A stretch of 50,626 nucleotides of DNA, taken from Oligoflexia bacterium. Its GTDB lineage: Bacteria; Bdellovibrionota; UBA1018; CAIPTA01; JAALKR01. The notes under the pieces were generated by a model. The model was given only the letters and a program-made list of their open reading frames with translations, did no database searches and was not told the origin of the DNA. A program made the translations under genes and the position numbers. The stretch spans positions 1 to 50,626 of the forward strand of contig JAALKR010000004.1 of assembly GCA_011087955.1 (NCBI GenBank), in the 5' to 3' direction. Below are positions 16,386 to 25,131 of the stretch, one piece after another (within the stretch, counting starts at the first letter, position 1; every line of letters starts with the position of its first letter).

Positions 16386-18293
16386 CTAGCTAGACAAAAA
16401 GATAGACTTTTCAAAGCGCTCATTTAACCAAGAAAAATCATTAATTTGAGATAGCTTTTCTTTTTCATTAACATACTGAAAGCCAAAGGCCGCTCCTGCC
16501 TTAGCCCCCTTAACGCACCAATCTCCAAACTCTGCGCCATAAGCCCACCTATGTTTCCACACATATAATCTTTGATTTGTATCATTCTGATTTTGGTTTT
16601 TAATTGTTTGGGCCGCTAATTTTGCGCATTCGCGAAAAGCGCCTCTCCATGCATTAAATGGACTAGTATTAAAATGAGTCACGCTAGCTAATTTATGAAT
16701 AACTATGTATTTTCCATTAGCAATTGTAGTAGACATGTCCGCCATGGTAGACATCCTCTCCTCAAGAGGGACTGCATCTCTAAATAAAGACTTTGAGAAG
16801 AGCTTGACACCTCCATATCCATAAATTAATCCATTCACTGGATTTAGCGCGCGCCACACATAAACCGCTCCATCTTCCAAGTTTAGATTAGAGGAATCAA
16901 AACTAAATTTAGGTAAAAGCTCACTATCTCCATCTACCACAAAAAAATATGGGGTTTCGCTCTGCAAAGCACACTCTCTATGGGCATTAAAAATTCCTTT
17001 AACCCCATGAACACGTTTCGCTCTAGAAAATCTACTCTTTACTTCACACCAATTTCTATCTGCTTTTTTTTCATCATAGGAAAGAAAAAATATATCTGAC
17101 CCCCTATTAAGCTTAGAGATTTTTACTTTTTGATCCTCACTTTGAGAAAGAATGGGGTTAAACATCTTTCCACAGGTTCGAGCACACTTCAAAAGCCTTG
17201 GATTACTGCTGCTTTTCGTACTTTCCCCAAATGAACGAACTAGCCTGTCTTTAAACCAGGCGTGGTTAAAAACTTCGGACAGGCTTTTTCTTTTCAAGCT
17301 ATTAAAATTCTCGCCATAGCGCTCTATTATATTTTTTTTAATGTTTTCTCGGTAGATATGAGAAGAATCCCAGGTCTTTCGATCTCCTCCAATATAGCAA
17401 CACGGCCATAGCTTGCCATCTGCGCTTATATAAACACGTTTAAACTTTTCTCTGTATATGCAAGAAATCTCAATATTGTTCATATAGTTTTCAAAAGAAC
17501 CATATTTTTTAAACAATTTCGACAACCCGGAATTTGTTGCATCGTTAGTATATTTTTGAATTGTAGGTTGATGAAGACTGTATTCAATTTCCTCATCCTT
17601 AAATTTCTTTTTAGCTAACCTTGAAAAATTGTCCTTAGAAGTTTGCTTTTTGAGCACTTTAAAAGGGGCTGAGCCTTTTCGAACACTTGGGTTTGAGAAT
17701 CTTGATGTCTTTCGTAAGCGAAATTTTTTAACCCCTAGCTCGCTGGCAAATTCCTTAGCAGACTCCACTTGGTGTTGATTATGTTGAAACACAAGAAAAT
17801 CCCAACGGGCATTACCTCCACTTGAAATGAAAGCTTTGACATTTGCCATTAACCGCTCCCACTTCACCTCGCGACGATATAAATGGTTTGTATCACCCAA
17901 CCCATCAATACCAAAAACAACTAAATCTTCAGGATCAGAAAGAATTTCTCCTAAGCTCTCCCACCATCTTTCATTTCTTAACCCACCATTGGTATAAAGA
18001 TAGACTGATGGAATTTGTTTTTCTTTAAAAAACCTAATAATGGGTAAGCAGTCTTGAGCGGCTACAGGATCACCAAAAACGCCACATAACATTATGTGAT
18101 GAAGTGCGCTCAATTCTTCCCAATTTATCCGTCTCTGAAAAAAATCTAAGTCTAACTGATGCCCTCCTAAAAAAGGGTTTTCTATAGAGCCGTGGACATT
18201 CCGCGCGCACATAGGGCATGAAGCATTACATTCCTCCGTTAGTTCGAAGTGAAGCTCCTTTATTTCTTCAATGGGCAAATATTGATTCTGCAT
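16386..18293 (-). CDS. Radical SAM / GT-A-like fusion protein (gene E)
   Basis: The 635-residue protein has two parts. Residues 1-390 are a radical SAM domain with Cys 22, 26, 29 (CNASCPMC), GIDGLGDTNHLYR, WDFLVFQHNQHQ and late cysteines at 278, 298, 299, 370 and 374. This half is a paralogue of gene A. Residues 400-635 form a GT-A-like domain beginning IFFLSYDE with a DGD triplet at 454-456 (FFVVDGDS), a paralogue of the stand-alone protein at 281-1210. The fusion ties the two activities together. Its ATG shares a base with the uvrA stop (TAATG), implying translational coupling to uvrA, and gene D follows. The substrate and the order of reactions are unknown. Confidence 0.78.
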   Translation of the reverse strand: MQNQYLPIEEIKELHFELTEECNASCPMCARNVHGSIENPFLGGHQLDLDFFQRRINWEELSALHHIMLCGVFGDPVAAQDCLPIIRFFKEKQIPSVYLYTNGGLRNERWWESLGEILSDPEDLVVFGIDGLGDTNHLYRREVKWERLMANVKAFISSGGNARWDFLVFQHNQHQVESAKEFASELGVKKFRLRKTSRFSNPSVRKGSAPFKVLKKQTSKDNFSRLAKKKFKDEEIEYSLHQPTIQKYTNDATNSGLSKLFKKYGSFENYMNNIEISCIYREKFKRVYISADGKLWPCCYIGGDRKTWDSSHIYRENIKKNIIERYGENFNSLKRKSLSEVFNHAWFKDRLVRSFGESTKSSSNPRLLKCARTCGKMFNPILSQSEDQKVKISKLNRGSDIFFLSYDEKKADRNWCEVKSRFSRAKRVHGVKGIFNAHRECALQSETPYFFVVDGDSELLPKFSFDSSNLNLEDGAVYVWRALNPVNGLIYGYGGVKLFSKSLFRDAVPLEERMSTMADMSTTIANGKYIVIHKLASVTHFNTSPFNAWRGAFRECAKLAAQTIKNQNQNDTNQRLYVWKHRWAYGAEFGDWCVKGAKAGAAFGFQYVNEKEKLSQINDFSWLNERFEKSIFLSS

Positions 18294-21127
18294 TAATTGA
18301 AATATTCCGCCAAATGCTTTGCTGTGTACCCTTTCTTGGAGCCTACAATTTCACACGGCGTGCCTACGCACACTATCTCTCCGCCTGCATCCCCACCATC
18401 TGGCCCAAGATCAATCACATAGTCACTATTCTTAATAATATCCATATTGTGCTCAATCACAATAATGGAGTTTCCTGCTCGAACTAATCGATCTATCAGA
18501 TAAAGCAATCGCTCAATATCTGCAAAATGTAGCCCCGTGGACGGTTCATCCAAAACATACAAGGTTTTTCCTGTCGGCCGCTTAATAAGTTCTTTAGCAA
18601 GCTTCATCCTTTGCGCCTCACCGCCTGAAAGCGTTGTGACTGGTTGACCTAACCTAATATATCCAAGGCCCACTTCATTGAGAATTTGTAGCGGCCGAAC
18701 AATCTTTGGAATTGCACCAAAGAATTCTACTGCATCTTCAATAGAGAGATTTAACGCCTCAGAAATGTTCTTTCCTCTATAGCGAACCATAAGAGTTTCT
18801 CGATTGTAACGATTCCCATTACAGTCAGAGCAAGTTATAAAAACATCTGGAAGAAATCTCATTTCTATCCGAACTACTCCCGCCCCTTCACAAACATCAC
18901 AACGGCCGCCTTTGACGTTAAAAGAAAATCGCCCCGGTTTATACCCACGTATTTTAGATTCTCGAGTATTCGTATAAAGATCACGAATGTGATTAAAGAC
19001 CCCAGAGTACGTCGCAGGATTAGACCTAGGGCTTCTCCCTATAGGACTTTGGTCAACCTGAATAATTCTATCTAAATTCTCATCCCCGGATATCGCTGCA
19101 TAGAAGGAATTTGAGTCGTCACCACCTTTCATAATTCCTTTTAAGGCTGGTATCAGCGTCTTTATGATTAATGAAGATTTTCCAGATCCAGAAACACCTG
19201 TGACACAAACGAGTGCACCCAGTGGAATTTCAGCATCTATATTTTGTAAATTATTGTGCGTACACCCTTTAATTCGAATTTTTTTTGATTTTTTAAAATC
19301 AAAATTTCTCGCCGGGATACTAACGCTTTCTATCGAACGTAAATAATCCCCAGTTACACTTTCATTGGAAGAAAGCAACTCATCGGGTGTCCCCTGAGCT
19401 ACAATTTTTCCACCGCGCTCTCCAGCGCCAGGGCCCATATCAAAGACATAATCGGCCGCTTTAATAGTATCTCTATCATGCTCAACGACGATAACGGAAT
19501 TCCCATTCTTCTTTAGGTTATCTAAAGAAGAAATTACCTTTTCGTTATCTCTTTGGTGGAGACCGATTGATGGCTCATCTAGAACGTATAAGACCCCCGT
19601 AAGAGAACTCCCCATTTGTGTAGCCAAATGCACTCGCTGGGTTTCTCCGCCAGACAAAGTATTCGCTGCTCTATCGATAGCAATGTAAGAAAGCCCAACT
19701 TTATCCAAAAAAATGAGGCGTGATTTAATTTGGATTAGAATTTCCTTACAAACCTCCTGCTTTGCAACACTCAGCTTTAAGTTGTCAAAAAATTCAATTG
19801 CAGCAGAAATTGATTTTTGCGCAAGTTGCGTAATATTTAAATTTTGAATTTTAAACGTCAGACTACTGGGCCGCAAGCGAGAGCCCACACACGCAGAACA
19901 ACACAATTTCGTCTGTAACTCGCGCAACCTTAAGAATTCATCTGAGTTTCTATCTGTATTTTTAGCTTTCTTATTTAATTCATTAATGACCCCAATAAAC
20001 GGTTGCTTAGACCTAAAACTCTTTTCTTTCCCTTTGAATTTAAACTGAATTTCATCTTTGCCTGTGCCGTAGAGAAAAATATTTTTCACCTTATCGGAGA
20101 GTCGACAGTAGGGCAGTTTTAAATCAATTTTATAATATTTACTAACCGCTGAAAATATTTCTTCCCTACGCAATCGCTCTGCTCGAGTTCTGCCCATCCA
20201 AGTTTGAGAAACTGCTTCATTGATTGGTAGCGCCTTATCTAAAATTATTTTTTCCGAGTCAAAAACAATTCGAAACCCCAGTCCTTTGCAGGTTTCACAT
20301 GCACCTAAAGGGCTATTGAAAGAAAAAATTCGTGGATCAAGCTTACTTGTTTCGCTTGAACTCCCTTTTAACCTCTTATCCATTACACGATATTCATAAT
20401 CTCGAGCGTCACCAACCACATAAATGATGAGACGCTCTGGGAAAAACTCTAGAGAGTTTTGTATGGATTTCTCAATTCTTGCCGCCGAAGCGCGCTTTAT
20501 AATAAGCCTATCGATTACAATGTCGATATTATGTGGCTTATTTTTATCTAGTGTTTTTGTTTCGTCTAGCTCTAAAATTTTCGAATCTACTCGAGCACGG
20601 ATATACCCTTTAGATAGGGCCTTTGAGACTTCTTTTTTGTGTGCACCTTTTCTAGCCCTAACTACCGGAGCCATGATAAGTACGCGCTCTCCATCTAGTT
20701 TTTTTAGTAAACTCTGAACAAGTTTTGTCACTGATAAAAACGTAGGGAGACTATCATCCATATCATCTGATTTTTCAGCGGCCTTACAGTACAAGAGTCG
20801 ATAATAGTCGTATATTTCTGTAATCGTGCCGACTGTCGAACGTGGGTTTCGACTCGTAACTCTTTGCTCAATGGATACAGAAGGGCATAAACCTTCAATA
20901 GAATCTAAATCTGGTTTATTAAGTTTATCGACAAATTGCCTCGCGTATACGGAGAGGCTTTCTACGTATTTCCTTCTCCCTTCCGCATAGATCGTATCGA
21001 ACGCTAAGGTAGACTTCCCCGAGCCAGAGAGCCCCGTAAAAACAACCAATTGATTTCGTGGTACGACGAGATCTAAATTTTGTAAATTATGCTCGCGCGC
21101 GCCTTTAATTACAATTGAATCATTCAT
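18293..21127 (-). CDS. uvrA: Excinuclease ABC subunit A
   Basis: UvrA is the damage-recognition ATPase of nucleotide excision repair. The 944-residue length is normal. Two ABC modules are seen: Walker A GLSGSGKSTLAFDT near residue 33 and GVSGSGKSSLI in the second half; signatures LSGGETQRV and LSGGEAQRM; and Walker B VLDEPSIGLHQRD and VLDEPSTGLHFAD. Zinc-binding pairs occur as CETC and, near the C-terminus, CDVC with CSDC. The gene lies 10 bases after the phosphohexomutase stop, and its own stop overlaps the start of gene E. Nothing looks degraded. Confidence 0.98.
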   Translation of the reverse strand: MNDSIVIKGAREHNLQNLDLVVPRNQLVVFTGLSGSGKSTLAFDTIYAEGRRKYVESLSVYARQFVDKLNKPDLDSIEGLCPSVSIEQRVTSRNPRSTVGTITEIYDYYRLLYCKAAEKSDDMDDSLPTFLSVTKLVQSLLKKLDGERVLIMAPVVRARKGAHKKEVSKALSKGYIRARVDSKILELDETKTLDKNKPHNIDIVIDRLIIKRASAARIEKSIQNSLEFFPERLIIYVVGDARDYEYRVMDKRLKGSSSETSKLDPRIFSFNSPLGACETCKGLGFRIVFDSEKIILDKALPINEAVSQTWMGRTRAERLRREEIFSAVSKYYKIDLKLPYCRLSDKVKNIFLYGTGKDEIQFKFKGKEKSFRSKQPFIGVINELNKKAKNTDRNSDEFLRLRELQTKLCCSACVGSRLRPSSLTFKIQNLNITQLAQKSISAAIEFFDNLKLSVAKQEVCKEILIQIKSRLIFLDKVGLSYIAIDRAANTLSGGETQRVHLATQMGSSLTGVLYVLDEPSIGLHQRDNEKVISSLDNLKKNGNSVIVVEHDRDTIKAADYVFDMGPGAGERGGKIVAQGTPDELLSSNESVTGDYLRSIESVSIPARNFDFKKSKKIRIKGCTHNNLQNIDAEIPLGALVCVTGVSGSGKSSLIIKTLIPALKGIMKGGDDSNSFYAAISGDENLDRIIQVDQSPIGRSPRSNPATYSGVFNHIRDLYTNTRESKIRGYKPGRFSFNVKGGRCDVCEGAGVVRIEMRFLPDVFITCSDCNGNRYNRETLMVRYRGKNISEALNLSIEDAVEFFGAIPKIVRPLQILNEVGLGYIRLGQPVTTLSGGEAQRMKLAKELIKRPTGKTLYVLDEPSTGLHFADIERLLYLIDRLVRAGNSIIVIEHNMDIIKNSDYVIDLGPDGGDAGGEIVCVGTPCEIVGSKKGYTAKHLAEYFN

Positions 21128-21137
21128 TGCAGCACTC

Positions 21138-22508
21138 TTATTTCATTATATTAGAAATTTTATTTTCAAAATAGGCTCTAATTTCGTTGAGTCGAACTTG
21201 AGAGTTTGCTTCAAAACGGGTGACAATAACAGGCTGAGTATTAGATGCACGCGCTAAAGCCCAACCATCTTCAAAATCAATCCGGACACCATCAATATCG
21301 TTAACATTATATTCATCTTTCATCTGATTCTTTAACTCTTCGATAATTTTCCATTTGAGCTCATCATCACAATCAACTCGAATTTCAGGGGTATTAAATA
21401 CTGGTGGAAGATCCGCAATGCATTCTTCCACAGTTTTTTCATTTTTCTTCAAAATCTCTAAAAGTCGGCAGCCAGCATAAAGCGCGTCATCAAACCCAAA
21501 GAATCGGTCGGAAAAGAAAATATGCCCACTCATTTCGCCCGCCAGCAACGCGCCTGTTTCTTTAATTTTTGCTTTAATTAAGGAGTGGCCTGTTTTCCAC
21601 ATGATCGCGTTCCCGCCGCGTGCACGAATATCATTGTACAATCTAGAAGAACTTTTAACTTCTGAAATGATTGTAGCGCCTGGGTTTTCCTCTAAAACGC
21701 TCCTGGAGAGAATCACCATCAATTCATCGCCCCAAATAATTCTCCCACTCCTAGCAACGACACCAATTCTATCCGCGTCACCATCAAAAGCAATTCCAAG
21801 ATCAAACCCACCTTTTGCTAGTTCATTTTGCAGATCAACTAAGTTATTCGCAACCGTAGGGTCGGCTTCATGGTTTGGAAACCTACCGTCTGGCTCGCAA
21901 AACATTTCTTTAACTTCACACCCTAATTCACGAAGAATTTGAGGGGCTACTGGTCCTGCAGACCCATTTCCTGCATCAACAATTAGTTTCATCCCAAACG
22001 GCTCTTTAAACTCTTCTTTTAGATAAGATAGATACGGGGTGAAAACATCAGTTTTTTTGATAGAGGCTCGCTTGGCCTTGGAAAGATCCAATCCCTCTTC
22101 ATGCATATATTGACGAAGTGTAAGAATTTGGTCGCCAAACAAAGTGCCTTTCCCCACACAAATTTTAAAGCCGTTATATTCCGGAGGATTGTGAGAGCCC
22201 GTAACCATGATTCCACCATCTAAATCAAATTGGTGGATACTAAAATAGGTCATTGGCGTTGTGACCATTCCGAGATTAATAACTTTACAACCGGATGACT
22301 CCATCCCAGCAATTAAGAATTCAGAAATCGAGCCTCCACTTGCGCGACAATCCCTACCTACAGAAGCTTTGATCGATTCTTTTTTGTTGATTTCTTTCGC
22401 TAGGCGGGCGTAAGCTCGGCCCAGGCCGTAAGCAAACTCCTCGGTGAAATCGCTGCCCACCACGCCGCGAATATCGTATTGCCGGAAAATGTTGTCTTTA
22501 AAGTCCAT
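21138..22508 (-). CDS. Phosphomannomutase/phosphoglucomutase
   Basis: This alpha-D-phosphohexomutase interconverts hexose 6- and 1-phosphates to supply nucleotide-sugar synthesis. The phosphoserine loop GSHNPPEYNGFK, the metal-binding AFDGDADRIG and a sugar-binding GEMSGHIFF are present, as is FRQYDIRGVVG at the N-terminus. I set the start at ATG 22508, which has GAGG 8 bases upstream and gives 456 residues; an upstream in-frame ATG at 22568 would run through the atpE terminator. It resembles AlgC/ManB-type bifunctional enzymes, but sugar preference cannot be read. It heads a minus-strand group with uvrA and the radical SAM fusion gene. Confidence 0.92.
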   Translation of the reverse strand: MDFKDNIFRQYDIRGVVGSDFTEEFAYGLGRAYARLAKEINKKESIKASVGRDCRASGGSISEFLIAGMESSGCKVINLGMVTTPMTYFSIHQFDLDGGIMVTGSHNPPEYNGFKICVGKGTLFGDQILTLRQYMHEEGLDLSKAKRASIKKTDVFTPYLSYLKEEFKEPFGMKLIVDAGNGSAGPVAPQILRELGCEVKEMFCEPDGRFPNHEADPTVANNLVDLQNELAKGGFDLGIAFDGDADRIGVVARSGRIIWGDELMVILSRSVLEENPGATIISEVKSSSRLYNDIRARGGNAIMWKTGHSLIKAKIKETGALLAGEMSGHIFFSDRFFGFDDALYAGCRLLEILKKNEKTVEECIADLPPVFNTPEIRVDCDDELKWKIIEELKNQMKDEYNVNDIDGVRIDFEDGWALARASNTQPVIVTRFEANSQVRLNEIRAYFENKISNIMK

Positions 22509-22551
22509 AAGATGCCTCGCCCCTCCATAGAAAGCATAACAAACTGAGCGC

Positions 22552-22590
22552 AAAAAAACGGCAGCCAAAGTAGCATTGCTCTAGCTGCCG
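22552..22590 (-). terminator. Rho-independent terminator after atpE
   Basis: Read on the minus strand, a perfect 7-bp stem CGGCAGC/GCTGCCG (22584-22590 and 22559-22565) is followed by seven T residues (22552-22558). The loop is 18 bases. It lies 27 bases after the atpE stop and ahead of the phosphohexomutase start, separating the Fo genes from the next unit. Confidence 0.9.
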
Positions 22591-22616
22591 CCGATTTTTA
22601 GAATACTTGTAATAAC

Positions 22617-22931
22617 TTACATAGTGAACGCGACTACAAGCGCAAAAATCACTAGAGATTCTACGAATGCGATTCCAAGAATCATTGGAATTTGGATTTG
22701 ACTAGCTGCTCCTGGGTTGCGTGCAATGCCTTCAAGGGCTGAAGATACTAGCTTCCCTTGTCCAAGTGCGCCGCCAATCGCTGCTAGGCCAATCGCTAAT
22801 GCTTTAGCGATAAACCACATGCCACCACCTGGTTGTTGAGCGAATGCCATACTGCGATCATCTGCTGCAAACGCTAAAAAAGGCATAAAAAATACTGCCA
22901 ATGCAATTGATGTTGTTAACAACTTATTCAT
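22617..22931 (-). CDS. atpE: ATP synthase Fo subunit c
   Basis: The subunit forms the rotating c-ring. The 104-residue product is longer than the usual 75-90 because of an N-terminal segment that looks like a cleavable signal peptide (residues 1-22, ending AFA). The two-helix hairpin follows, with GGALGQGK in helix 1, the polar loop ARNPGA, and helix 2 with the ion-carrying Glu 91 in FVESLVIF. Gln 58 and Ser 92 occupy positions seen in sodium-type rings, whereas the residues after Ser are not typical of those. The gene follows atpB after 30 bases and ends in a strong terminator. Confidence 0.95.
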   Translation of the reverse strand: MNKLLTTSIALAVFFMPFLAFAADDRSMAFAQQPGGGMWFIAKALAIGLAAIGGALGQGKLVSSALEGIARNPGAASQIQIPMILGIAFVESLVIFALVVAFTM

Positions 22932-22961
22932 TTGTATCTCCCTATAATAAGTTAAACTATA

Positions 22962-23663
22962 TCAATGGTGAGCAGAATCTCTCGCCATTGCGATATAAAC
23001 CATGGTTAAAAGTGTAAAAACAAAAGCCTGAATGAAACAGATCATCAGGCCTAGACAATAAAATGGAATTGGAATGCCAAGCCCTGCTGGAGCAAGATCA
23101 GTCATCACACCAAGTACCATATGGTCACCGGTCATATTGCCTGATAGGCGCAAAGCAAGTGAGAATGGCCGAACCATATGAGAAATTAATTCAATAACTA
23201 AAAGAAGCGGCGCAATCCAAAGAACTGGGCCTAGGAAATGGTTCAAATAATCCATGCCCGCCTCTTTGATACCAATCCAGTTATAGTAAACAAAAACAAA
23301 TAGGCCAATCGCAAGCGTAGTATTCATGTCCTGCGTTGGAGGCAGCATTCCCGGGAAAAGACCAAGAATATTACTGAAGAAAATAAATAGGAATAAAGAG
23401 CCAATTAACGGGAAGTATTTAGGTGCATCTTTACCAAGCATACTCTCAACAAAACTGTAAAGCCCTTCGGCGATCATTTCAAAAATATTTAGAAATGAAA
23501 TTTTCCCGCCAGGAATAACATTTGTTCCTGCGGCCGCTAATTTTGCCCGTGCAATCGCCGTCAGCGCAACCAAAAGGACTACAACGAATAAAGCGGTAGC
23601 TACATGATAAGGAAGCTCAGCAAACCCTGGTACGTATTTTAGTAACGTAAACTGATGATCCAC
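22962..23663 (-). CDS. atpB: ATP synthase Fo subunit a
   Basis: Subunit a forms the ion half-channels against the c-ring. The 233-residue protein has about five to six membrane segments, and the essential Arg is in the RPFSLALRLSGNMTGDH block, which is the most conserved part of the family. FLFIFFSNILGLFPG is also typical. It stands between the Z-like and c-subunit genes in the order I, Z, a, c. The short N-terminus lacks the long leader found in some bacteria. Confidence 0.97.
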   Translation of the reverse strand: MDHQFTLLKYVPGFAELPYHVATALFVVVLLVALTAIARAKLAAAGTNVIPGGKISFLNIFEMIAEGLYSFVESMLGKDAPKYFPLIGSLFLFIFFSNILGLFPGMLPPTQDMNTTLAIGLFVFVYYNWIGIKEAGMDYLNHFLGPVLWIAPLLLVIELISHMVRPFSLALRLSGNMTGDHMVLGVMTDLAPAGLGIPIPFYCLGLMICFIQAFVFTLLTMVYIAMARDSAHH

Positions 23664-23688
23664 TACGGCTTAATCCTCTTTCCCTTTA

Positions 23689-23931
23689 CTAATTTTCATC
23701 TTTATCTTTACGCTTTACCTTAGCTTGTTCTTTTTTTAACCAATTCAAAATCTTCCAAACGGCCAACCCTAACCCAAAACAAGAAAAGAAAACCGCTAGC
23801 AATGGCGCCAGCCCAAGCCGGCTATCTAACCATTTTCCAATCAAAAACGCGCCGCCAATATACGCCACAAGCTCGACGGAAACCAGGCCAAAAATAGCAC
23901 TTTTTTTCATCCACTCAGGATCAAGTTGCAT
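23689..23931 (-). CDS. atpZ: AtpZ/AtpI-family small membrane protein
   Basis: The 80-residue protein has two hydrophobic segments (SAIFGLVSVELVAYIGGAFLIGKWLD and the LAVFFSCFGLGLAVWKI region) and a highly charged C-terminal tail, as in AtpZ/AtpI proteins encoded just before atpB. I chose ATG 23931, preceded by AAGGGA at 7 bases; the longer frame from 24057 overlaps the neighbour and has no family-like sequence. AtpZ-type proteins are thought to assist Fo assembly or ion supply. It begins 11 bases after the stop of the I-like gene. Confidence 0.75.
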   Translation of the reverse strand: MQLDPEWMKKSAIFGLVSVELVAYIGGAFLIGKWLDSRLGLAPLLAVFFSCFGLGLAVWKILNWLKKEQAKVKRKDKDEN

Positions 23932-23941
23932 GGGTTTTCCC

Positions 23942-24304
23942 TTAAATGCGGCGGACGGCAATAAATGCGGCCGCAAAAGTAGCCAGTAGATAGATCCCAC
24001 AACCGACGGCATAGGGCCAGCCGAATGTTCGAGGAAACATAAATGGGGCTGATCCAATGAGGATCCAAACCATAAATTTGCCTGCTGAGATTAAAATCAA
24101 AGTAAATATATCAAATGATTTTTCTTTAGTGATTGCAGCCACTAATAGGGCAGTACACTTAAACCCCAGGCTAAGGAGTGCTGCGACTACACTCGTTACT
24201 GTAAGCCCAAAAAGCCCATAAAAGTAAGCGGAAACTCCTACTCCAAGGAGCAAAAGTACCAAAAAAACAGGCCAAAACTTACGCTCTAGGCGCTCCCATT
24301 TCAT
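23942..24304 (-). CDS. atpI: ATP synthase subunit I-like membrane protein
   Basis: The 120-residue protein consists of four predicted hydrophobic segments with very short loops and a basic N-terminus (MKWERLERKF). This architecture and the position immediately before atpZ and atpB match AtpI/UncI-like proteins, which help c-ring assembly. The family is poorly conserved in sequence, so the call rests on topology and context. It heads the minus-strand Fo group, 12 bases from the TPR lipoprotein gene stop upstream. Confidence 0.6.
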   Translation of the reverse strand: MKWERLERKFWPVFLVLLLLGVGVSAYFYGLFGLTVTSVVAALLSLGFKCTALLVAAITKEKSFDIFTLILISAGKFMVWILIGSAPFMFPRTFGWPYAVGCGIYLLATFAAAFIAVRRI

Positions 24305-24316
24305 AGAAAAACTATA

Positions 24317-25105
24317 TCATCGACGGCGTAATATTTTGCGTCGTTTAATTTTTTTCATTTTTAAGTCAACAACGTACGGTGTTGAATAAGAGTCCTTTAT
24401 AGAGGTAAGTAGGTCGTAGGCTTTGTCTAAGTTATCTATTTCTTCATAACAGTTGGCCATCCCAAAAATGGACATACTGCGAATTTTTTTGTCTGAAGAC
24501 TTAGAGAGCTCCTCATATGCCTTTATTGCTTTATGGCATTGACCGGAAGAGTTTAAAGTGTCGCCGAGGGCAAGCCTCGCTTTCTCGTAAAACCGGCCAT
24601 CCGAGTACTTTTCTTCAATTTCTCCAAAGGCGTCCAGGGCTTGTTTGAAATTACCCATAAGGAAGAGGGCTCTTCCGTAACGATAAAGGTAGAAGGCTCT
24701 TTTTTTATTCTTTGGCGACTTATCTTTAACAAGTATAGCGTAAAGCTTGGCGGCTTGCTGGAAGTCGTTAAAATCAGAGAAGTACATTTCTCCAATCATC
24801 TCTCTTATTTTCCGTTCAAGGTCTGGGTCCTCTGTTCGAGATAAAAGTGATTGAAAGGATTGAATCGCAAGGTTTGGCTTATGTAAATAAAGTCGTTGAA
24901 TCACACCAACCCTATATAAAGAATCTATTCCTAACTCTGATTTCGGGTCTTTTTTTACTACTTTACGAAATTCATGGACTGACGCTCCATACTTTTTTTC
25001 TTCGAACAATCTTTCCGCTAGGTCGTATTGATTTTTAGAAGATTTGGCATTGCACGCACCTAAAATAGGTAAAAGAGTCACAAAAAGCACATAATATTTC
25101 CTCAT
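24317..25105 (-). CDS. TPR-repeat lipoprotein, BamD/YbgF-like architecture
   Basis: The 262-residue protein has a type II signal peptide with lipobox LGAC (Cys at about residue 18), so it is predicted to be lipid-anchored, probably at the outer membrane. The mature part carries tandem helical TPR units, such as AERLFEEKKYGASVHEFRKVVKKDP, and segments around FKQALDAFGEIEEKY and CHKAIKAYEELSKSS. The C-terminus ends in a very basic tail. Such proteins act as scaffolds in envelope assembly; true BamD is about this size, but the motif set is not specific enough to assign it. It lies between gyrA and the atp Fo genes, all in one direction. Confidence 0.8.
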   Translation of the reverse strand: MRKYYVLFVTLLPILGACNAKSSKNQYDLAERLFEEKKYGASVHEFRKVVKKDPKSELGIDSLYRVGVIQRLYLHKPNLAIQSFQSLLSRTEDPDLERKIREMIGEMYFSDFNDFQQAAKLYAILVKDKSPKNKKRAFYLYRYGRALFLMGNFKQALDAFGEIEEKYSDGRFYEKARLALGDTLNSSGQCHKAIKAYEELSKSSDKKIRSMSIFGMANCYEEIDNLDKAYDLLTSIKDSYSTPYVVDLKMKKIKRRKILRRR

Positions 25106-25131
25106 TTGTACCTTTTTCTATCTTAACAGCC

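Noticed and set aside
11944-18293. Radical SAM cluster as a mobile genomic island
   Set aside because: There is no tRNA, integrase, transposase or direct repeat at its borders, the genes are tightly fitted to housekeeping operons, and composition by eye is like the neighbours. Ancient transfer remains possible.
22509-22568. N-terminal extension of the phosphohexomutase
   Set aside because: The extra 20 codons run into the atpE terminator and do not look conserved; ATG 22508 has a good ribosome binding site and fits the family start.
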